DNA from: an uncultured Akkermansia sp.
Lineage (GTDB): Bacteria > Verrucomicrobiota > Verrucomicrobiia > Verrucomicrobiales > Akkermansiaceae
DNA: 64,000 nucleotides
Direction of reading: 5' to 3'
NCBI GenBank assembly: GCA_944390825.1
Contig: CALXRG010000002.1
Span: 62,001 to 126,000 of the forward strand
The notes under the pieces were generated by a model. It was given only the letters and a program-made list of their open reading frames with translations, was not told the origin of the DNA and ran no database searches. Below, in pieces: positions 8,214 through 17,717 of this stretch (its first letter is position 1; every line of letters starts with the position of its first letter). The translations under genes and the position numbers were made by a program.

Positions 8214-9488
8214 TCAGAAGAAGCGCTCCACAAGCTCGACGCTGCGGCGCGTGGCCCCGGAGTGGACCCGCAGGGCTGCGATGGCGCGGTCGCAGCGTTC
8301 ACGGACTTCCCCGGGATCGGACAGGATGTGCTGCAGGGTGCTCTCAAGCGTATCGGGAGTTGCTTCCCAGATGCCGTCGTGCTCACGGAGCAGGGCGACA
8401 AGATCGGCGAAGTTCGTCATATCCGGCCCGATGACGACGGGCACCCCGGCTGCGATGGCTTCTACCGGGTTTTGCCCGCCCTTGGCGAGGAAGCTTTTGC
8501 CAATCACGGCCACATCGGCCAGTGCAGTCCAGTCGCGCAGCTCGCCGGTTGTGTCGGCGATGTAGCACAGATTCGCAGGGACGGGATCCGGCAGCTCCCC
8601 GGTGGTGCGCAGCAGCGGCGTGAAGCCGGCCGCTGCCAGATCATGCACGACGTCCTGGCGCCGCTCGGCATGGCGTGGTACGATGAGCGGGAAGGCACCG
8701 GCATCGCGTATGGCTGAGGCGATGAGCACCTCCTCTCCGGCATGGGTGGAGGCCGCCAGCACGATGCGCCGCCTTCCGCTGAGTGTTTGCAGTATCGCAC
8801 GGAACTCTTCCCGCGGTTCGGTGGGGACGTCGCCGAGGACATCGAATTTGATACTGCCGGTGACGGTGATGATCTCGCGCCGGACGCCGATGCCGGCAAA
8901 GCGGTGGGCGTCGCGTTCGTTCTGGGCGCCCAGTGCACAGAGGCGGGAGAAGAGCAGGGAGGTGATGCCGCGCACCTTGCGGTAGCGGCCCTCGCTGCGC
9001 GGCGAGAGGCGGGCATTGAGCATCAGTAGCGGGATGCCGCGGCGGTGACAGGCTTCGGCGAAGTTCGGCCACAGCTCAGCTTCAATCAAAGCAACAGCTT
9101 TCGGCTGAAACCGGTTCAACGCCCGCTCGGAAAGTCCAGGCACATCCAGGGGGGAATACAGCGCCCGCACTCCCGGGATGCCTGCCTGCCGCACGACCTG
9201 GTGACCGGTGGCTGTGGAGGTGGCCAGCACGACCGGCTCAGCGTGTGTTTTGATCCATTCGCGGATGAATTTCAGGGCGATAAAAGCCTCGCCCACCGAC
9301 ACCGCGTGCACGTAGAGCACGCCCCGGGGTTCCTCGCTGCGCGGCTTGCGGTAAATACCGAAACGCTCCAGAAGCCCCGTGCCAAAGCCCCCGCGTTTTT
9401 TCATCTTGATCAGGTAGCCCGGGATCGAGACAAGCAGGAAGAGGGGCAGCAGCAGGTTGTAGACAGCGAGAAAGAGGAGGCGTTTCAT
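8214..9488 (-). CDS. waaA: 3-deoxy-D-manno-octulosonic acid (Kdo) transferase
   Basis: The 424-residue enzyme (GT30 family) transfers Kdo from CMP-Kdo to lipid A precursor at the inner membrane. An N-terminal membrane anchor (MKRLLFLAVYNLLLPLFLLV) is followed by the acceptor domain with the family signature EAELWPNF. The C-terminal nucleotide-sugar domain contains GQNPVEAIAAGVP and GPDMTNF. I chose the ATG at 9488, at the anchor; the open frame continues upstream through low-complexity sequence without support. Its presence shows that the cell makes LPS. RsmD is encoded just upstream on the same strand. Confidence 0.93.
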   Translation of the reverse strand: MKRLLFLAVYNLLLPLFLLVSIPGYLIKMKKRGGFGTGLLERFGIYRKPRSEEPRGVLYVHAVSVGEAFIALKFIREWIKTHAEPVVLATSTATGHQVVRQAGIPGVRALYSPLDVPGLSERALNRFQPKAVALIEAELWPNFAEACHRRGIPLLMLNARLSPRSEGRYRKVRGITSLLFSRLCALGAQNERDAHRFAGIGVRREIITVTGSIKFDVLGDVPTEPREEFRAILQTLSGRRRIVLAASTHAGEEVLIASAIRDAGAFPLIVPRHAERRQDVVHDLAAAGFTPLLRTTGELPDPVPANLCYIADTTGELRDWTALADVAVIGKSFLAKGGQNPVEAIAAGVPVVIGPDMTNFADLVALLREHDGIWEATPDTLESTLQHILSDPGEVRERCDRAIAALRVHSGATRRSVELVERFF

Positions 9489-9573
9489 GCGATGTGGAGA
9501 GCGTGGGCGTGAGCGGGGGGGGAGCGGGGGAGCGGGGGAGAGCGTGGCGGTGTGCCCGGGGGATTGCCGGGTG

Positions 9574-10137
9574 TCAGGGTGCGGTCTGGTAGAAGAGAAT
9601 GGTGTTTTTCCCGTAGCGGCGTTCGTCCACCAGCTGCCAGCCGGGGAAGTCTCTGCTGTGGGCATCCCCAACGCCATAGCCCAGTTGCGCCTCGGCGATC
9701 ATATAGCCGCCGGGAGCGAGCAATTCGTGCAGCCGGTCAGTCATCAGTTCCGCTATCATATCGCGGTCGCCGATGGCTTTCGCATAGGGCGGATCCGCAA
9801 AGATGATATCGTACTGGCCGGCATCACGCTTGACAAAGGCCAGGCAGTCGCTCTGGACGACGCTGCCTCCCGGCAGTTTCGATTGTTCGAGGTTGTGCCT
9901 GGCCATGGCGCAGGAGGCTCGCGCTGCATCCACCATGCGGGCGGAAGCGGCTCCGCGGCTAAGTGCTTCGATGCCGACGGAGCCGGAGCCGCAGTACAGA
10001 TCCAGCACCCGTGCACCGGTGACCAGAGAGCCGAGGATGTTGAAGAGTGCCTCACGCACCCGATCCTGCGTGGGGCGTACCTCCCCCTGCGGAACCTTGA
10101 TTTGCAATCCTTTGGCCTTGCCTGCTATAATTCGCAT
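9574..10137 (-). CDS. rsmD: 16S rRNA (guanine(966)-N2)-methyltransferase
   Basis: The 187-residue class I methyltransferase starts MRIIAGKAKG. Its SAM-binding loop is VLDLYCGSGSVGIEALSRG, and the catalytic motif DPPY is at about residue 116. It methylates G966 of 16S rRNA in the assembled 30S head. Family length is typical. It lies upstream of waaA on the same strand with an 85-bp GC-rich gap between them. Confidence 0.93.
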   Translation of the reverse strand: MRIIAGKAKGLQIKVPQGEVRPTQDRVREALFNILGSLVTGARVLDLYCGSGSVGIEALSRGAASARMVDAARASCAMARHNLEQSKLPGGSVVQSDCLAFVKRDAGQYDIIFADPPYAKAIGDRDMIAELMTDRLHELLAPGGYMIAEAQLGYGVGDAHSRDFPGWQLVDERRYGKNTILFYQTAP

Positions 10138-10200
10138 CGTCTGTCGCCCCAGTCTGTAAAAATGCTTCCCCTCCAGCCTCTTCCCCTCTCAAAACGCAGA

Positions 10201-10230
10201 CGGGAGCCCGCAGTCACCCCGGGGCTCCCG
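10201..10230 (-). terminator. Terminator hairpin after the exported protein gene at 10253
   Basis: A 9-bp perfect stem (CGGGAGCCC with GGGCTCCCG) lies 23 bp beyond the stop codon. On the minus strand it is followed by TCTGCGTTTT. Confidence 0.6.
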
Positions 10231-10252
10231 ACCGTGGGGATCAGAGCACGAT

Positions 10253-11020
10253 TTATTTCTCACCGGGCTTGCTCAGCGAAGCAGCTGCCGAAACAACCGG
10301 GAACCGCAACACGTACGCACCCTGGCCGATCATCGCATTCGAGCCCGGGAGTTTCTCCGTGAACATATAGTGCAGGTAGACAAACCTGCCGTCTGTCGAT
10401 TTGGTTACCCGCACCGTCTCAACGATACTGGAAAGTGCCGACTCTGACTTAAGCGTCCACTCCGTGCCGCGCTGGGCACCCAGGCAGAAACGATCCGGCA
10501 GGGCGATATCCTGAGCCGTCAGCTCGCCGTTGTTGGAGACCCACACATTGCGCTTGGCGTCGTATTTCAGTGCGGAAATTGTAAGAGGCATTGCGCGATC
10601 CTGGGATACCCGGGTCATGGAGAACACCTCCCAGACATCCGGCTGCTCGGTCTTCTGGAGACCCAGTGCCACATCATTGGTCGCTACGACCTGCAGCTTG
10701 TTCCAGGCGTCAAGGTATTTCCGGTAATCCTCCTGGCTGCTCCAGTACTCGGGGTTGAAGTCCAGCGCCGTGTTGGGATCGGCCTTCTCCGCAAACTCAC
10801 GCTTCTTGTCATCGCTCAGCGTGTTGATTTTGGCAACGAGTTTCTGAAGTTCGGCGTTGTAGGACGCATCATGGATAACCCTGACCGAACTGCCGCGGAT
10901 CATTGTACCATCGTAAGGAAGATAGTCGGCAAGCAATCCCGGTTTGTCCTGAGCCACAGCGACACTCGCCAGCACGACCGGCGCCGCAAACATTGCATAC
11001 AAAAACGAAGCTACTTTCAT
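10253..11020 (-). CDS. Exported protein of unknown function
   Basis: The 255-residue protein has a clear signal peptide (MKVASFLYAMFAAPVVLASVAVA, cleavage before QD). The mature chain is soluble, with a charged helical region around 65-110 (DKKREFAEKADPN) and a later part rich in beta-forming residues. No motif points to a function. It is transcribed alone from the promoter at 11033 and ends at a hairpin, so it is probably monocistronic. Confidence 0.75.
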   Translation of the reverse strand: MKVASFLYAMFAAPVVLASVAVAQDKPGLLADYLPYDGTMIRGSSVRVIHDASYNAELQKLVAKINTLSDDKKREFAEKADPNTALDFNPEYWSSQEDYRKYLDAWNKLQVVATNDVALGLQKTEQPDVWEVFSMTRVSQDRAMPLTISALKYDAKRNVWVSNNGELTAQDIALPDRFCLGAQRGTEWTLKSESALSSIVETVRVTKSTDGRFVYLHYMFTEKLPGSNAMIGQGAYVLRFPVVSAAASLSKPGEK

Positions 11021-11032
11021 ATCCAGGTCCTC

Positions 11033-11060
11033 ATTCTAGCATAGATTTTTTTCTTGGCAA
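11033..11060 (-). promoter_or_regulatory. Promoter of the exported protein gene, sharing its -35 region with a divergent promoter
   Basis: On the minus strand: TTGCCA (-35, 11055-11060), a 16-bp spacer, TAGAAT (-10, 11033-11038). The start codon is at 11020, so the leader is only a few bases long. Confidence 0.65.
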
Positions 11061-11082
11061 GGAAGAATGTTGGTGGTAAGGT
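11054..11082 (+). promoter_or_regulatory. Possible promoter of the lipoprotein gene at 11091
   Basis: TTGGCA (11054-11059), a 17-bp spacer, then a weak TAAGGT (11077-11082), 8 bp before the ATG. The -35 box is the same TTGGCAA stretch used on the other strand by the divergent promoter. Confidence 0.4.
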
Positions 11083-11090
11083 GATGTGAC

Positions 11091-11513
11091 ATGAAAACCT
11101 CGCGCCCGAAAACGAGCATCATGGCCCTGTTAGCCGCGTGCTGTCTGGCTATCGCCGGCTGCGCCTCCATGACGGTGGATGGCCGGATAGAGCAGAATTA
11201 TGACGCATTTAACCGTTTGTCCCCCGCCCAGCAGGCAGAGGTTCGCGCCGGACGGGTCGCCGTCGGAATGCCCGAAACCGCGGTTTACATGGCACTGGGC
11301 GCTCCGAGCGCGCGGGCCGAGCGCGTCACTGAGCAGGGGGGCCATGAGTTGATGTGGATCTACTCCCGGCTGGCACCGGTCGCAGTCTGGCCCGTGGACT
11401 ACTACCCGTACGGCTGGCCCGCATCCCCTCAGTGGGTGTACCAGAAGGAACCCGTCGCCAAGATCATCTTCCGTGACGGCAAGGTCGCGAGCTGGGAGCA
11501 GTCCCTGCCCTGA
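11091..11513 (+). CDS. Small lipoprotein, SmpA/BamE-like region
   Basis: The 140-residue protein has a lipoprotein signal ending in the lipobox IAGC near residue 24. The segment GMPETAVYMALGAPSARAER resembles the 'G-M-x-x-x-x-V-x-x-x-L-G-x-P' core of SmpA/OmlA-fold (BamE-like) lipoproteins. The C-terminal part is rich in Trp, Tyr and Pro. It is too short and divergent to call BamE itself. It is followed on the same strand by the aldose epimerase gene after a 117-bp gap. Confidence 0.7.
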   Translation: MKTSRPKTSIMALLAACCLAIAGCASMTVDGRIEQNYDAFNRLSPAQQAEVRAGRVAVGMPETAVYMALGAPSARAERVTEQGGHELMWIYSRLAPVAVWPVDYYPYGWPASPQWVYQKEPVAKIIFRDGKVASWEQSLP

Positions 11514-11630
11514 GGCCGGCCGCCGCTTCCGTCAAAAGAGTATTCCGGCAAAAGAGTGATACCTTCGCCGAAGACGGCATCCGTACAGAAGACACCGAAT
11601 CCATACCACGACCCCATACCATCGACGCAT

Positions 11631-12575
11631 ATGAACTTTGGAACAACCCCCGGGGGTGAGCCCTTTGAGCTCATTACCCTCAGCAATGACGATCTCACGA
11701 TCCGCATCACCAACTACGGCGCCCGCCTCATGGGCGTGGAACACAGCGGTGCAGACTACCTGTACGGACCGAAAACAGCCGCAGACCTGCTGGCGGACAC
11801 CTGTTATTGCGGCGCTATCTGCGGCCGAGTAGCCAACCGCATCGCCGGCGGCAGCTTCCGCCTGGACGGCAAGGACTACCGGCTTGCCGTCAACAACGGC
11901 CCCAACCACCTGCACGGCGGTCTCACCGGGTACAGTGACCGCGTCTGGACAGTGGAAAGCGCATCCGATACCTGTTTGCAGCTCAGCCTCACCTCACCCG
12001 ACGGGGAAGAAGGCTACCCGGGGACGGTGCACGTCACGGCGACCTACCGCCTGGAAGGCCGCAGCCTGACCCTGGAGCTGGTAGCCACCACGGATGCTCC
12101 CACCCTCCTGAACCTCACCAACCACGCCTACTGGAACCTCAGTACTGCCGGCACCGTGGATGCCCACACCCTGCAAGTCAACGCCACGGAGTACACCCCC
12201 ATGGTGCAGAACATTCCCACGGGCGAAATCGCCCCTGTCGCGGGTACTCTCTACGACCTGACGAGCCCGGCCGTGCTGGGTGAACGCAATGCTCCCGGCG
12301 CGATCGCCGGCGGGTATGATGACAACTACGTGCTGCCGACCGATGGCAGCGTGCGCGACGTTGCCGTGCTCAGCAATGGCAACGTCACCCTGCGCGTCGC
12401 CACCAACGCCCCCGGTCTTCAAGTCTATACCGGCGATTATCTGCCCCTGCCGCGCGGCGGCGTCGCCCTGGAAGCCCAGAATTACCCGGACAGCCCCCAC
12501 AACCCAAGCTTCCCGACCATCGAGCTTCGTCCCGGCGAGACCTACCGCCGCACCATCCGCTGGAGCATCGACTGA
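11631..12575 (+). CDS. galM: Aldose 1-epimerase (mutarotase)
   Basis: The 314-residue enzyme interconverts alpha and beta anomers of galactose and related sugars in the cytoplasm. Family signatures are present: GRVANRIAGG, NNGPNHLHGG (catalytic His region), LTNHAYWNL (second His), and a C-terminal ALEAQNYPDSPHNPSFP holding the catalytic Glu. I chose the ATG at 11631; a GTG in frame at 11556 would add 25 unlikely residues. Galactose released from glycans would be a natural substrate in this organism. Confidence 0.93.
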   Translation: MNFGTTPGGEPFELITLSNDDLTIRITNYGARLMGVEHSGADYLYGPKTAADLLADTCYCGAICGRVANRIAGGSFRLDGKDYRLAVNNGPNHLHGGLTGYSDRVWTVESASDTCLQLSLTSPDGEEGYPGTVHVTATYRLEGRSLTLELVATTDAPTLLNLTNHAYWNLSTAGTVDAHTLQVNATEYTPMVQNIPTGEIAPVAGTLYDLTSPAVLGERNAPGAIAGGYDDNYVLPTDGSVRDVAVLSNGNVTLRVATNAPGLQVYTGDYLPLPRGGVALEAQNYPDSPHNPSFPTIELRPGETYRRTIRWSID

Positions 12576-12613
12576 TCATCCGGCCAGGCAGCGGCGACTG
12601 CTTCCGGGCAATT

Positions 12614-12663
12614 ACCAGCAACAGAACGGGAGAGGGGCACCCCTCTCCCGTTCTGTTGCTGGT
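12614..12663. terminator. Perfect 24-bp inverted repeat between convergent galM and dapL
   Basis: The left arm (12614-12637) and right arm (12640-12663) are exact reverse complements over 24 bp, separated by only 2 nt (CA). The innermost bases cannot all pair, but the stem is still unusually long. It sits 38 bp after the galM stop and 66 bp after the dapL stop, so it can act for both strands. No T-run follows, which is atypical for an intrinsic terminator. Confidence 0.75.
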
Positions 12664-12729
12664 GTTGGTCTGCGGGCGCTGGCGTTGGTTTGCCGCCGGC
12701 CCGCAGAAGTGCCCCGAGAGCCAATGGCC

Positions 12730-13968
12730 TCAGGACAGCAGAGCCTTGATGCGGCGGCATACCTCCTCCACATTGGCCCGGCTGTTGAATGCCGAGATGC
12801 GGAAGAAGCCCTCACCATGGGCGCCGAAGCCGGCACCCGGAGTGATGACCACCAGAGCCTCGTGAAGCATCTTATCAAAGAAATCCCAGCTGCTCATGCC
12901 GTTGGGCGTCTGCACCCACACGTAGGGAGCATTCGAGCCGCCCCACACCCTCAAGCCGGCCGCCTGGCAGGCTTCACAGAGCAGTTTGGCGTTGGTGAGA
13001 TAGCCATCGATGAGCGCCTTGCACTGGGCCTGCCCCTCCGGGGTGAACAGTGCCGCTGCGCCGCGCTGCACAATGTAGCTGGCACCGTTGAACTTCGTAC
13101 TGTGGCGGCGGTTCCAGAGCTGGGACACGGGTACCTTGTTGCCCTGTGTGTCCTTGCCCATGAGTTCCTTCGGGATGACAATATAACCGCAGCGCGTACC
13201 CGTAAAACCGCCTTGCTTGGAGAAGGAGCGGAACTCAATTGCGCACTGGCGAGCACCCGGGATGGCGAAGATGGACGTCGGGATGCCTTCCTCCGTCACG
13301 AAGGCTTCATAAGCCCCGTCATAGAGCAGAATCGTGTCATGGGCCAGCGCGTAATCCACCCAGGCCTTGAGCTGGTCGTAGGTAGCCACAGCTCCCGTCG
13401 GGTTATTCGGGAAGCAGAGGTAGGCAATATCGACATGCCCGGTGGGCACACCCGGTACGAAACCATTCTCCGGCGTGCAGGGCAGGTAGACCAAGCCCTC
13501 GTACGAGCCATCCTCGCGGGCCGCGCCGGTGTTGCCGTTCATCACGTTGGTATCAACGTAGACCGGGTAGACGGGATCGGGCACTGCAATCACGTTGTTG
13601 TGTCCGAAAATATCCAGGATGTTACCCGTGTCGCACTTTGCACCATCGGATACGTAAATCTCGTCCGGCTCCACGTTGACGCCGCGGGCCTTGTAGGATA
13701 CATTGGCGATCGCTTCGCGCAGCCAGGCGTAGCCCTGCTCCGGGCCGTAGCCGTGGAAGGTTTCACGCTTAGCCTGGTCTTCCACCGCCTGGTGCATCGC
13801 GTCGATGGCAGCCTGGGGAAGAGGCTCGGTCACGTCGCCGATGCCGCAGCGGATGATGTTCGGGGCTTTGTCGGGATTGGCAGCGGCAAACGCCGCCACA
13901 CGGCGGCCGATCTCAGGGAAAAGATAGCCGGCCTGAAGCTTGAGAAAGTTATCGTTAATGTATGCCAT
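12730..13968 (-). CDS. dapL: LL-diaminopimelate aminotransferase
   Basis: The 412-residue PLP enzyme (class I/II aminotransferase fold) converts tetrahydrodipicolinate directly to LL-diaminopimelate, bypassing the acylated route of lysine and DAP synthesis. It starts with the family-typical [18 protein letters not shown]. It has NNPTGAV, a YDGAYEAF segment, and the PLP-lysine region [17 protein letters not shown]. An in-frame ATG at 13980 is an alternative start; I chose 13968 because the conserved alignment begins there. The MurE encoded at 52826 uses the diaminopimelate that this route makes. Confidence 0.93.
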   Translation of the reverse strand: MAYINDNFLKLQAGYLFPEIGRRVAAFAAANPDKAPNIIRCGIGDVTEPLPQAAIDAMHQAVEDQAKRETFHGYGPEQGYAWLREAIANVSYKARGVNVEPDEIYVSDGAKCDTGNILDIFGHNNVIAVPDPVYPVYVDTNVMNGNTGAAREDGSYEGLVYLPCTPENGFVPGVPTGHVDIAYLCFPNNPTGAVATYDQLKAWVDYALAHDTILLYDGAYEAFVTEEGIPTSIFAIPGARQCAIEFRSFSKQGGFTGTRCGYIVIPKELMGKDTQGNKVPVSQLWNRRHSTKFNGASYIVQRGAAALFTPEGQAQCKALIDGYLTNAKLLCEACQAAGLRVWGGSNAPYVWVQTPNGMSSWDFFDKMLHEALVVITPGAGFGAHGEGFFRISAFNSRANVEEVCRRIKALLS

Positions 13969-14003
13969 ATCGCGCGTCATGATGCCAGAAAGCCACCCAT
14001 TTA

Positions 14004-14040
14004 GCAAGCATAATATGTGACGGGCAAGCCTAATATGCGC
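14004..14040. repeat. Imperfect 20-bp direct repeat between divergent dapL and prlC
   Basis: GCAAGC(A/C)TAATATG(T/C)G occurs at 14004 and again at 14024, exactly 20 bp apart. It lies in the short divergent gap, 24 bp from the nearest dapL start codon candidate, where a regulator or polymerase could bind. Confidence 0.8.
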
Positions 14041-14106
14041 GACTGCACCGGCATGGCCCGGCCGCGCCTTGACGCCGCATGCGCCAGCTGATACAATGCC
14101 TCCGAA

Positions 14107-16206
14107 ATGAACGATTCTGACTCACAACACCCCTTCACTGAAGACACCCGGCGCATCGCCTGGTCCCGGCTTACTCCGGATCAGGCACGCACCGACATCC
14201 GGGCAGCCATTGCCCGGGCCAACGAGGACATCGCTGCTATCTGCGCCGTGACCGAGCCGACCTATGAGAACACCTTCGCCGCGCTGGAGAATGCCGGTGC
14301 CGGTGTAATGCGCGGCTGGCTGCGCCTCACCCACCTGCGCTCCGTCATGGATGCCCCTGAGCTGCGCGACGCAATCAACGAACTCATGCCCGAGGTCGTC
14401 ACCTACTCCAGCAGTGTCACGCTCAACCCGCAGCTCTACACCGTGCTGAAGCAGGCAGCTGCCGCACCCTGGGTGCAGGAACTCAGCCCCACCCGCCAGC
14501 GCTTCATCAGCGAGACTCTGGCAGATTTCCGCGACTGCGGCGCCGACCTTACCCCGGAGGATAAGCAGCGCTATGCACAGCTCTCCACCGAGCTCGCTCA
14601 GCTCAGCCAGACCTTTGGCGACCGCGTGCTCGACTCCACCAACGCCTGGGAATACGTCACCTCCGACCCGGCCGAGCTCGCCGGCCTGCCCGAATCCGCA
14701 TTGGAAAACGCCCGTCAGGACGCCCTCTCCAAAGGGTATGGCTCCGAGGCGAACCCGCAGTGGCGCTTCACCCTGCAGCACACGTCCGTCCAGCCCGTCC
14801 TCACCTATGCCGACAATGCCTCGCTGCGTGAGCGGGTCTGGCGTGCCAGCGGCACCAAGGGAACCGGGCAGTGGGACAACGCTCCCATCATTGCAGAAAT
14901 CCTTAACAAGCGCGTCGAAAAGGCGAAGCTCATGGGCTTTGCCAGCCACGCCGACTACACGACAGCCCGCCGCATGGCCGGCAGCGGCCGGAAAGCACTG
15001 GACTTCATCGACGGCTTGCACGAGCGCGTCAAGCCCGCTTTCCTGGAAGAGCAGGAAGCCATCCGGCGCTTTGCTGAGGAACAGACCGGTGAAGCGATCC
15101 CCGCCATGCGCCCCTGGGACATCGCCTACTGGGATGAAAAGCGCCGCAAGGCCCTGTACGACTTCGACGCTGAGGAACTGCGCCCCTACTACAGCATGCA
15201 GAGCGTCATCGCAGGCGTGTTCTCCATCTACGAAGGACTCTACGGCATCCGCATCAGTGAAAAACCAACTGCCTTTCTCAAGCCGGGCGACACCCTGCCT
15301 GAGGGGGCGGTAGAGGTCTGGCACCCGGAGGTGCAGTTTTACGAAGTGCACGACGCTGAAACCGGCGAGCACCTGGGCTCCTTCTACACCGACTGGTATC
15401 CGCGTGACAGCAAGCGTGCCGGCGCGTGGATGGAGTGTCTCTCCTGCGGACTGCCTCCCACCGGTCAGCACCCCCGGGTGCCGCACCTCGCCCTCATGTG
15501 CGGCAACCTCAGTAAGCCGGCCGGTGAGAAACCGGCACTGCTGACGCACCGTGACGTCGAGACGGTCTTCCATGAGTTCGGCCACCTCATGCACCAGATC
15601 CTCAGCGAGGTGGAAGTCCGCTCCCTTGCCGGCTGCAACGTTCCCTGGGACTTTGTGGAGCTGCCCAGCCAGATCAACGAAAACTGGGCTTGGGAAAGCG
15701 ATGCCATCGACCGCTATGCGCGGCACTGGCAAACCGGCGAGCTGATGCCCGCAGAGCTCAAGCAGAAAATGCTTGCCGCCCGCAACTACGGTGCCGCCTC
15801 GTTCTTCATGCGGCAGCTCTCCTTTGGCAAGCTGGACCTGGAGCTGCATGAGCACACAGAGCGCTATGCCGGTCGCGACCTGGAAGAGACAGACCGCGCG
15901 ATCCTGGCCGACTACCGGGTCCCCGTCACCGAGCAGAACCCCAGCATGCTGCGTGCCTTCTCCCACATCTTCGAAGGCGGATACGACGCTGGCTACTACT
16001 CCTACAAGTGGGCGGAAGTACTCGAGGCGGATGCCTTCAGCCGCTTCCGTCAGGAGGGCATCTTCAACCCCGCCACCGGGCGAGATTTCCGCCGGGCGAT
16101 TCTCTCGCGCGGCAACAGCCGCCCTGTGGCTGAATCGTTCCGCGACTTCATGCACCGCGATCCGGATACCTCTGCTTTGTTGCGCCGCTGCGGCATCATC
16201 TCCTGA
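14107..16206 (+). CDS. prlC: Oligopeptidase A (M3 family metallopeptidase)
   Basis: The 699-residue zinc endopeptidase degrades short peptides in the cytoplasm, including cleaved signal peptides in enterobacteria. The zinc motif HEFGH (in [11 protein letters not shown], near residue 485) is followed by the conserved [12 protein letters not shown] with the third ligand region downstream. Length and the late position of HExxH match the PrlC/Dcp subfamily. It starts at the ATG at 14107, after a divergent gap shared with dapL. A 762-residue antisense frame over this gene is a codon-bias shadow. Confidence 0.93.
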   Translation: MNDSDSQHPFTEDTRRIAWSRLTPDQARTDIRAAIARANEDIAAICAVTEPTYENTFAALENAGAGVMRGWLRLTHLRSVMDAPELRDAINELMPEVVTYSSSVTLNPQLYTVLKQAAAAPWVQELSPTRQRFISETLADFRDCGADLTPEDKQRYAQLSTELAQLSQTFGDRVLDSTNAWEYVTSDPAELAGLPESALENARQDALSKGYGSEANPQWRFTLQHTSVQPVLTYADNASLRERVWRASGTKGTGQWDNAPIIAEILNKRVEKAKLMGFASHADYTTARRMAGSGRKALDFIDGLHERVKPAFLEEQEAIRRFAEEQTGEAIPAMRPWDIAYWDEKRRKALYDFDAEELRPYYSMQSVIAGVFSIYEGLYGIRISEKPTAFLKPGDTLPEGAVEVWHPEVQFYEVHDAETGEHLGSFYTDWYPRDSKRAGAWMECLSCGLPPTGQHPRVPHLALMCGNLSKPAGEKPALLTHRDVETVFHEFGHLMHQILSEVEVRSLAGCNVPWDFVELPSQINENWAWESDAIDRYARHWQTGELMPAELKQKMLAARNYGAASFFMRQLSFGKLDLELHEHTERYAGRDLEETDRAILADYRVPVTEQNPSMLRAFSHIFEGGYDAGYYSYKWAEVLEADAFSRFRQEGIFNPATGRDFRRAILSRGNSRPVAESFRDFMHRDPDTSALLRRCGIIS

Positions 16207-16208
16207 GA

Positions 16209-16238
16209 GGGCCCGGGGAGAAGGGGCCCGGGGAGAAG
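16209..16238. repeat. 15-bp tandem direct repeat, two copies
   Basis: GGGCCCGGGGAGAAG occurs twice in a row directly after the prlC stop codon. The surrounding gap to 16451 is very GC-rich and holds no other recognised element. Confidence 0.85.
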
Positions 16239-16451
16239 GGGGCCTGGATGGGCCGGGAGAGGGGAGGACGCCCCCCCCTTCCTCCGGCTCACCCCCGGGT
16301 TCCCGCCCGCAGGTCTGCCGCTGGTTTGCCGCCGAGCGGGCGAAAGCGTCTGCCCATGCCCGGGTAACCCGCCCGGCGCGCTCTATGTCCCTTTTTTCGC
16401 TTGTCAGCACGGCGGGGCAGGGGTAAGATAGCTCCGAATCCGAAAAGCAAC

Positions 16452-17306
16452 ATGACTGATTCCGCTCCAGAAGCTACGCCCTCGCCCGACCCCGGTCGGC
16501 AATCTGACATTCCCGCCACATCCGGTGCTGCGCCGCAGCCGGCTGACGGGGTAGAAGAGTTCACCACGGTGCAGTCTGTTTTTGTGCGGCAGCGCAACTG
16601 CCTGATGCTGACGGCGGATTTCTCCCCTCTTTTTGTGGATTATTACCTGCACCTCATGCACCAGGGATTGCGCAATGCTGAGCCTGTCGACAGTACCCTT
16701 AAGCAGATACTTGCTTTCTTCACCCTGCACCTCGTTTCCCGCCCCTGGCAGGAATACCACGCCTGGACCTTCAACACGAAGACTCCTTGTATTGCCAATT
16801 ACTTCGTGTCGGGCTCTTCCGTGGATGAGGAGGTCATCGGCCGCGCTTTTACGCAGGACGTCAAGGAACATGAGACGAATATGCTCTTCGCCCAAAACCT
16901 GTGCAAGGGTAAGGAGCCTCAGACCTCGGTTATCGTGCTGCATGGTGATACGGTTGCTGACTGGGTGCAGGACTACTACCGCCAAAGCGAGCAGCGTCAG
17001 GCCCGGGCCTTTATGCTCGAGGGAGACCGTTTTACCCTGATTACGGCGGAGCCTGATGCAGACCATGACTGGCTCACGGAGCTCACCGCCGACGATGCTT
17101 CCCGCATCACTGATACGGAGCAGACGAAACTGCTCGAAACGCGCCGGTTCTATTTCCGCTGCGGCTGCACGGTGCAGAAGATTCTGCCTACGATTCGCGC
17201 CATGCGCAAGGACTTTGCCGACATTATCTCAGAGCAGGGCTACATAGAAATATCCTGTCCCCGCTGCGGTGCCACCTACAAGGTCACGCCGGATATGCTC
17301 CGGTGA
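16452..17306 (+). CDS. hslO: Hsp33-like redox-regulated chaperone
   Basis: The 284-residue protein has the C-terminal zinc switch of Hsp33: a CGC pair (about residue 236) and a CPRC pair near the end, separated by about 27 residues. In the family these four cysteines hold zinc when reduced and form disulfides on oxidative stress, switching on holdase activity in the cytoplasm. The N-terminal domain contains RNCLMLTADFSPLFVDYYLH, consistent with the family fold. About 35 Pro/Ala-rich, probably disordered residues precede it. The ATG at 16452 was chosen; upstream residues in the frame look non-coding. Confidence 0.85.
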   Translation: MTDSAPEATPSPDPGRQSDIPATSGAAPQPADGVEEFTTVQSVFVRQRNCLMLTADFSPLFVDYYLHLMHQGLRNAEPVDSTLKQILAFFTLHLVSRPWQEYHAWTFNTKTPCIANYFVSGSSVDEEVIGRAFTQDVKEHETNMLFAQNLCKGKEPQTSVIVLHGDTVADWVQDYYRQSEQRQARAFMLEGDRFTLITAEPDADHDWLTELTADDASRITDTEQTKLLETRRFYFRCGCTVQKILPTIRAMRKDFADIISEQGYIEISCPRCGATYKVTPDMLR

Positions 17307-17408
17307 ACCCGGCCCTGGCATCCGGTGCGATACAACCGGTTGTTCGACCTTTCCGGGCGGGATACGTGCCGGCCCGGTGCATACCGGCCCGGGCGGCGGG
17401 TTCCCCGC

Positions 17409-17717
17409 CTACGCCAAACCTTTTTGTCGGAGCGTGTGCAGGCGTTGCTCCATGCGCGGACGCAGATGGTGCTCAATCCAGGCGTAGGCAGCCTCCAGAC
17501 CGTCGCTCTTGAAAATACGTCCGATCTGCGCCTCCACGGCAGTAGCGTTTCCTGTCAGCCGCAGGAAATCATTGCTCGTGAACTCAATAAAAAGCTTTCC
17601 ATCGATTTGATGCCGAAACGACAAAATCCACTCGCGCACGTAAAGTGCCAGAATAGCGTCGCCCACCCATGCCTGAGCACGCACGATGGGATCCAGATCC
17701 GGGGGTAATGCTGCCAT
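17409..17717 (-). CDS. Mini-ribonuclease III-like protein
   Basis: This 102-residue protein consists of one RNase III-type domain without a double-stranded RNA-binding domain. The segment AQAWVGDAILALYVREWIL matches the 'YLGDAVYELYVRE' signature of mini-III (MrnC), including the metal-binding Asp. A later GLEAAYAWIEHHL fits the second acidic site. In Firmicutes this enzyme matures 23S rRNA as a dimer. The protein is shorter than the usual 130-145 residues, so activity is uncertain. It is convergent with hslO. Confidence 0.7.
   Translation of the reverse strand: MAALPPDLDPIVRAQAWVGDAILALYVREWILSFRHQIDGKLFIEFTSNDFLRLTGNATAVEAQIGRIFKSDGLEAAYAWIEHHLRPRMEQRLHTLRQKGLA

Noticed and set aside
14122-16410. 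A 762-codon open frame antisense to the oligopeptidase A gene
   Set aside because: The plus-strand frame encodes a full M3 peptidase with an intact zinc motif. The antisense frame has no motif and arises from GC-rich codon use.
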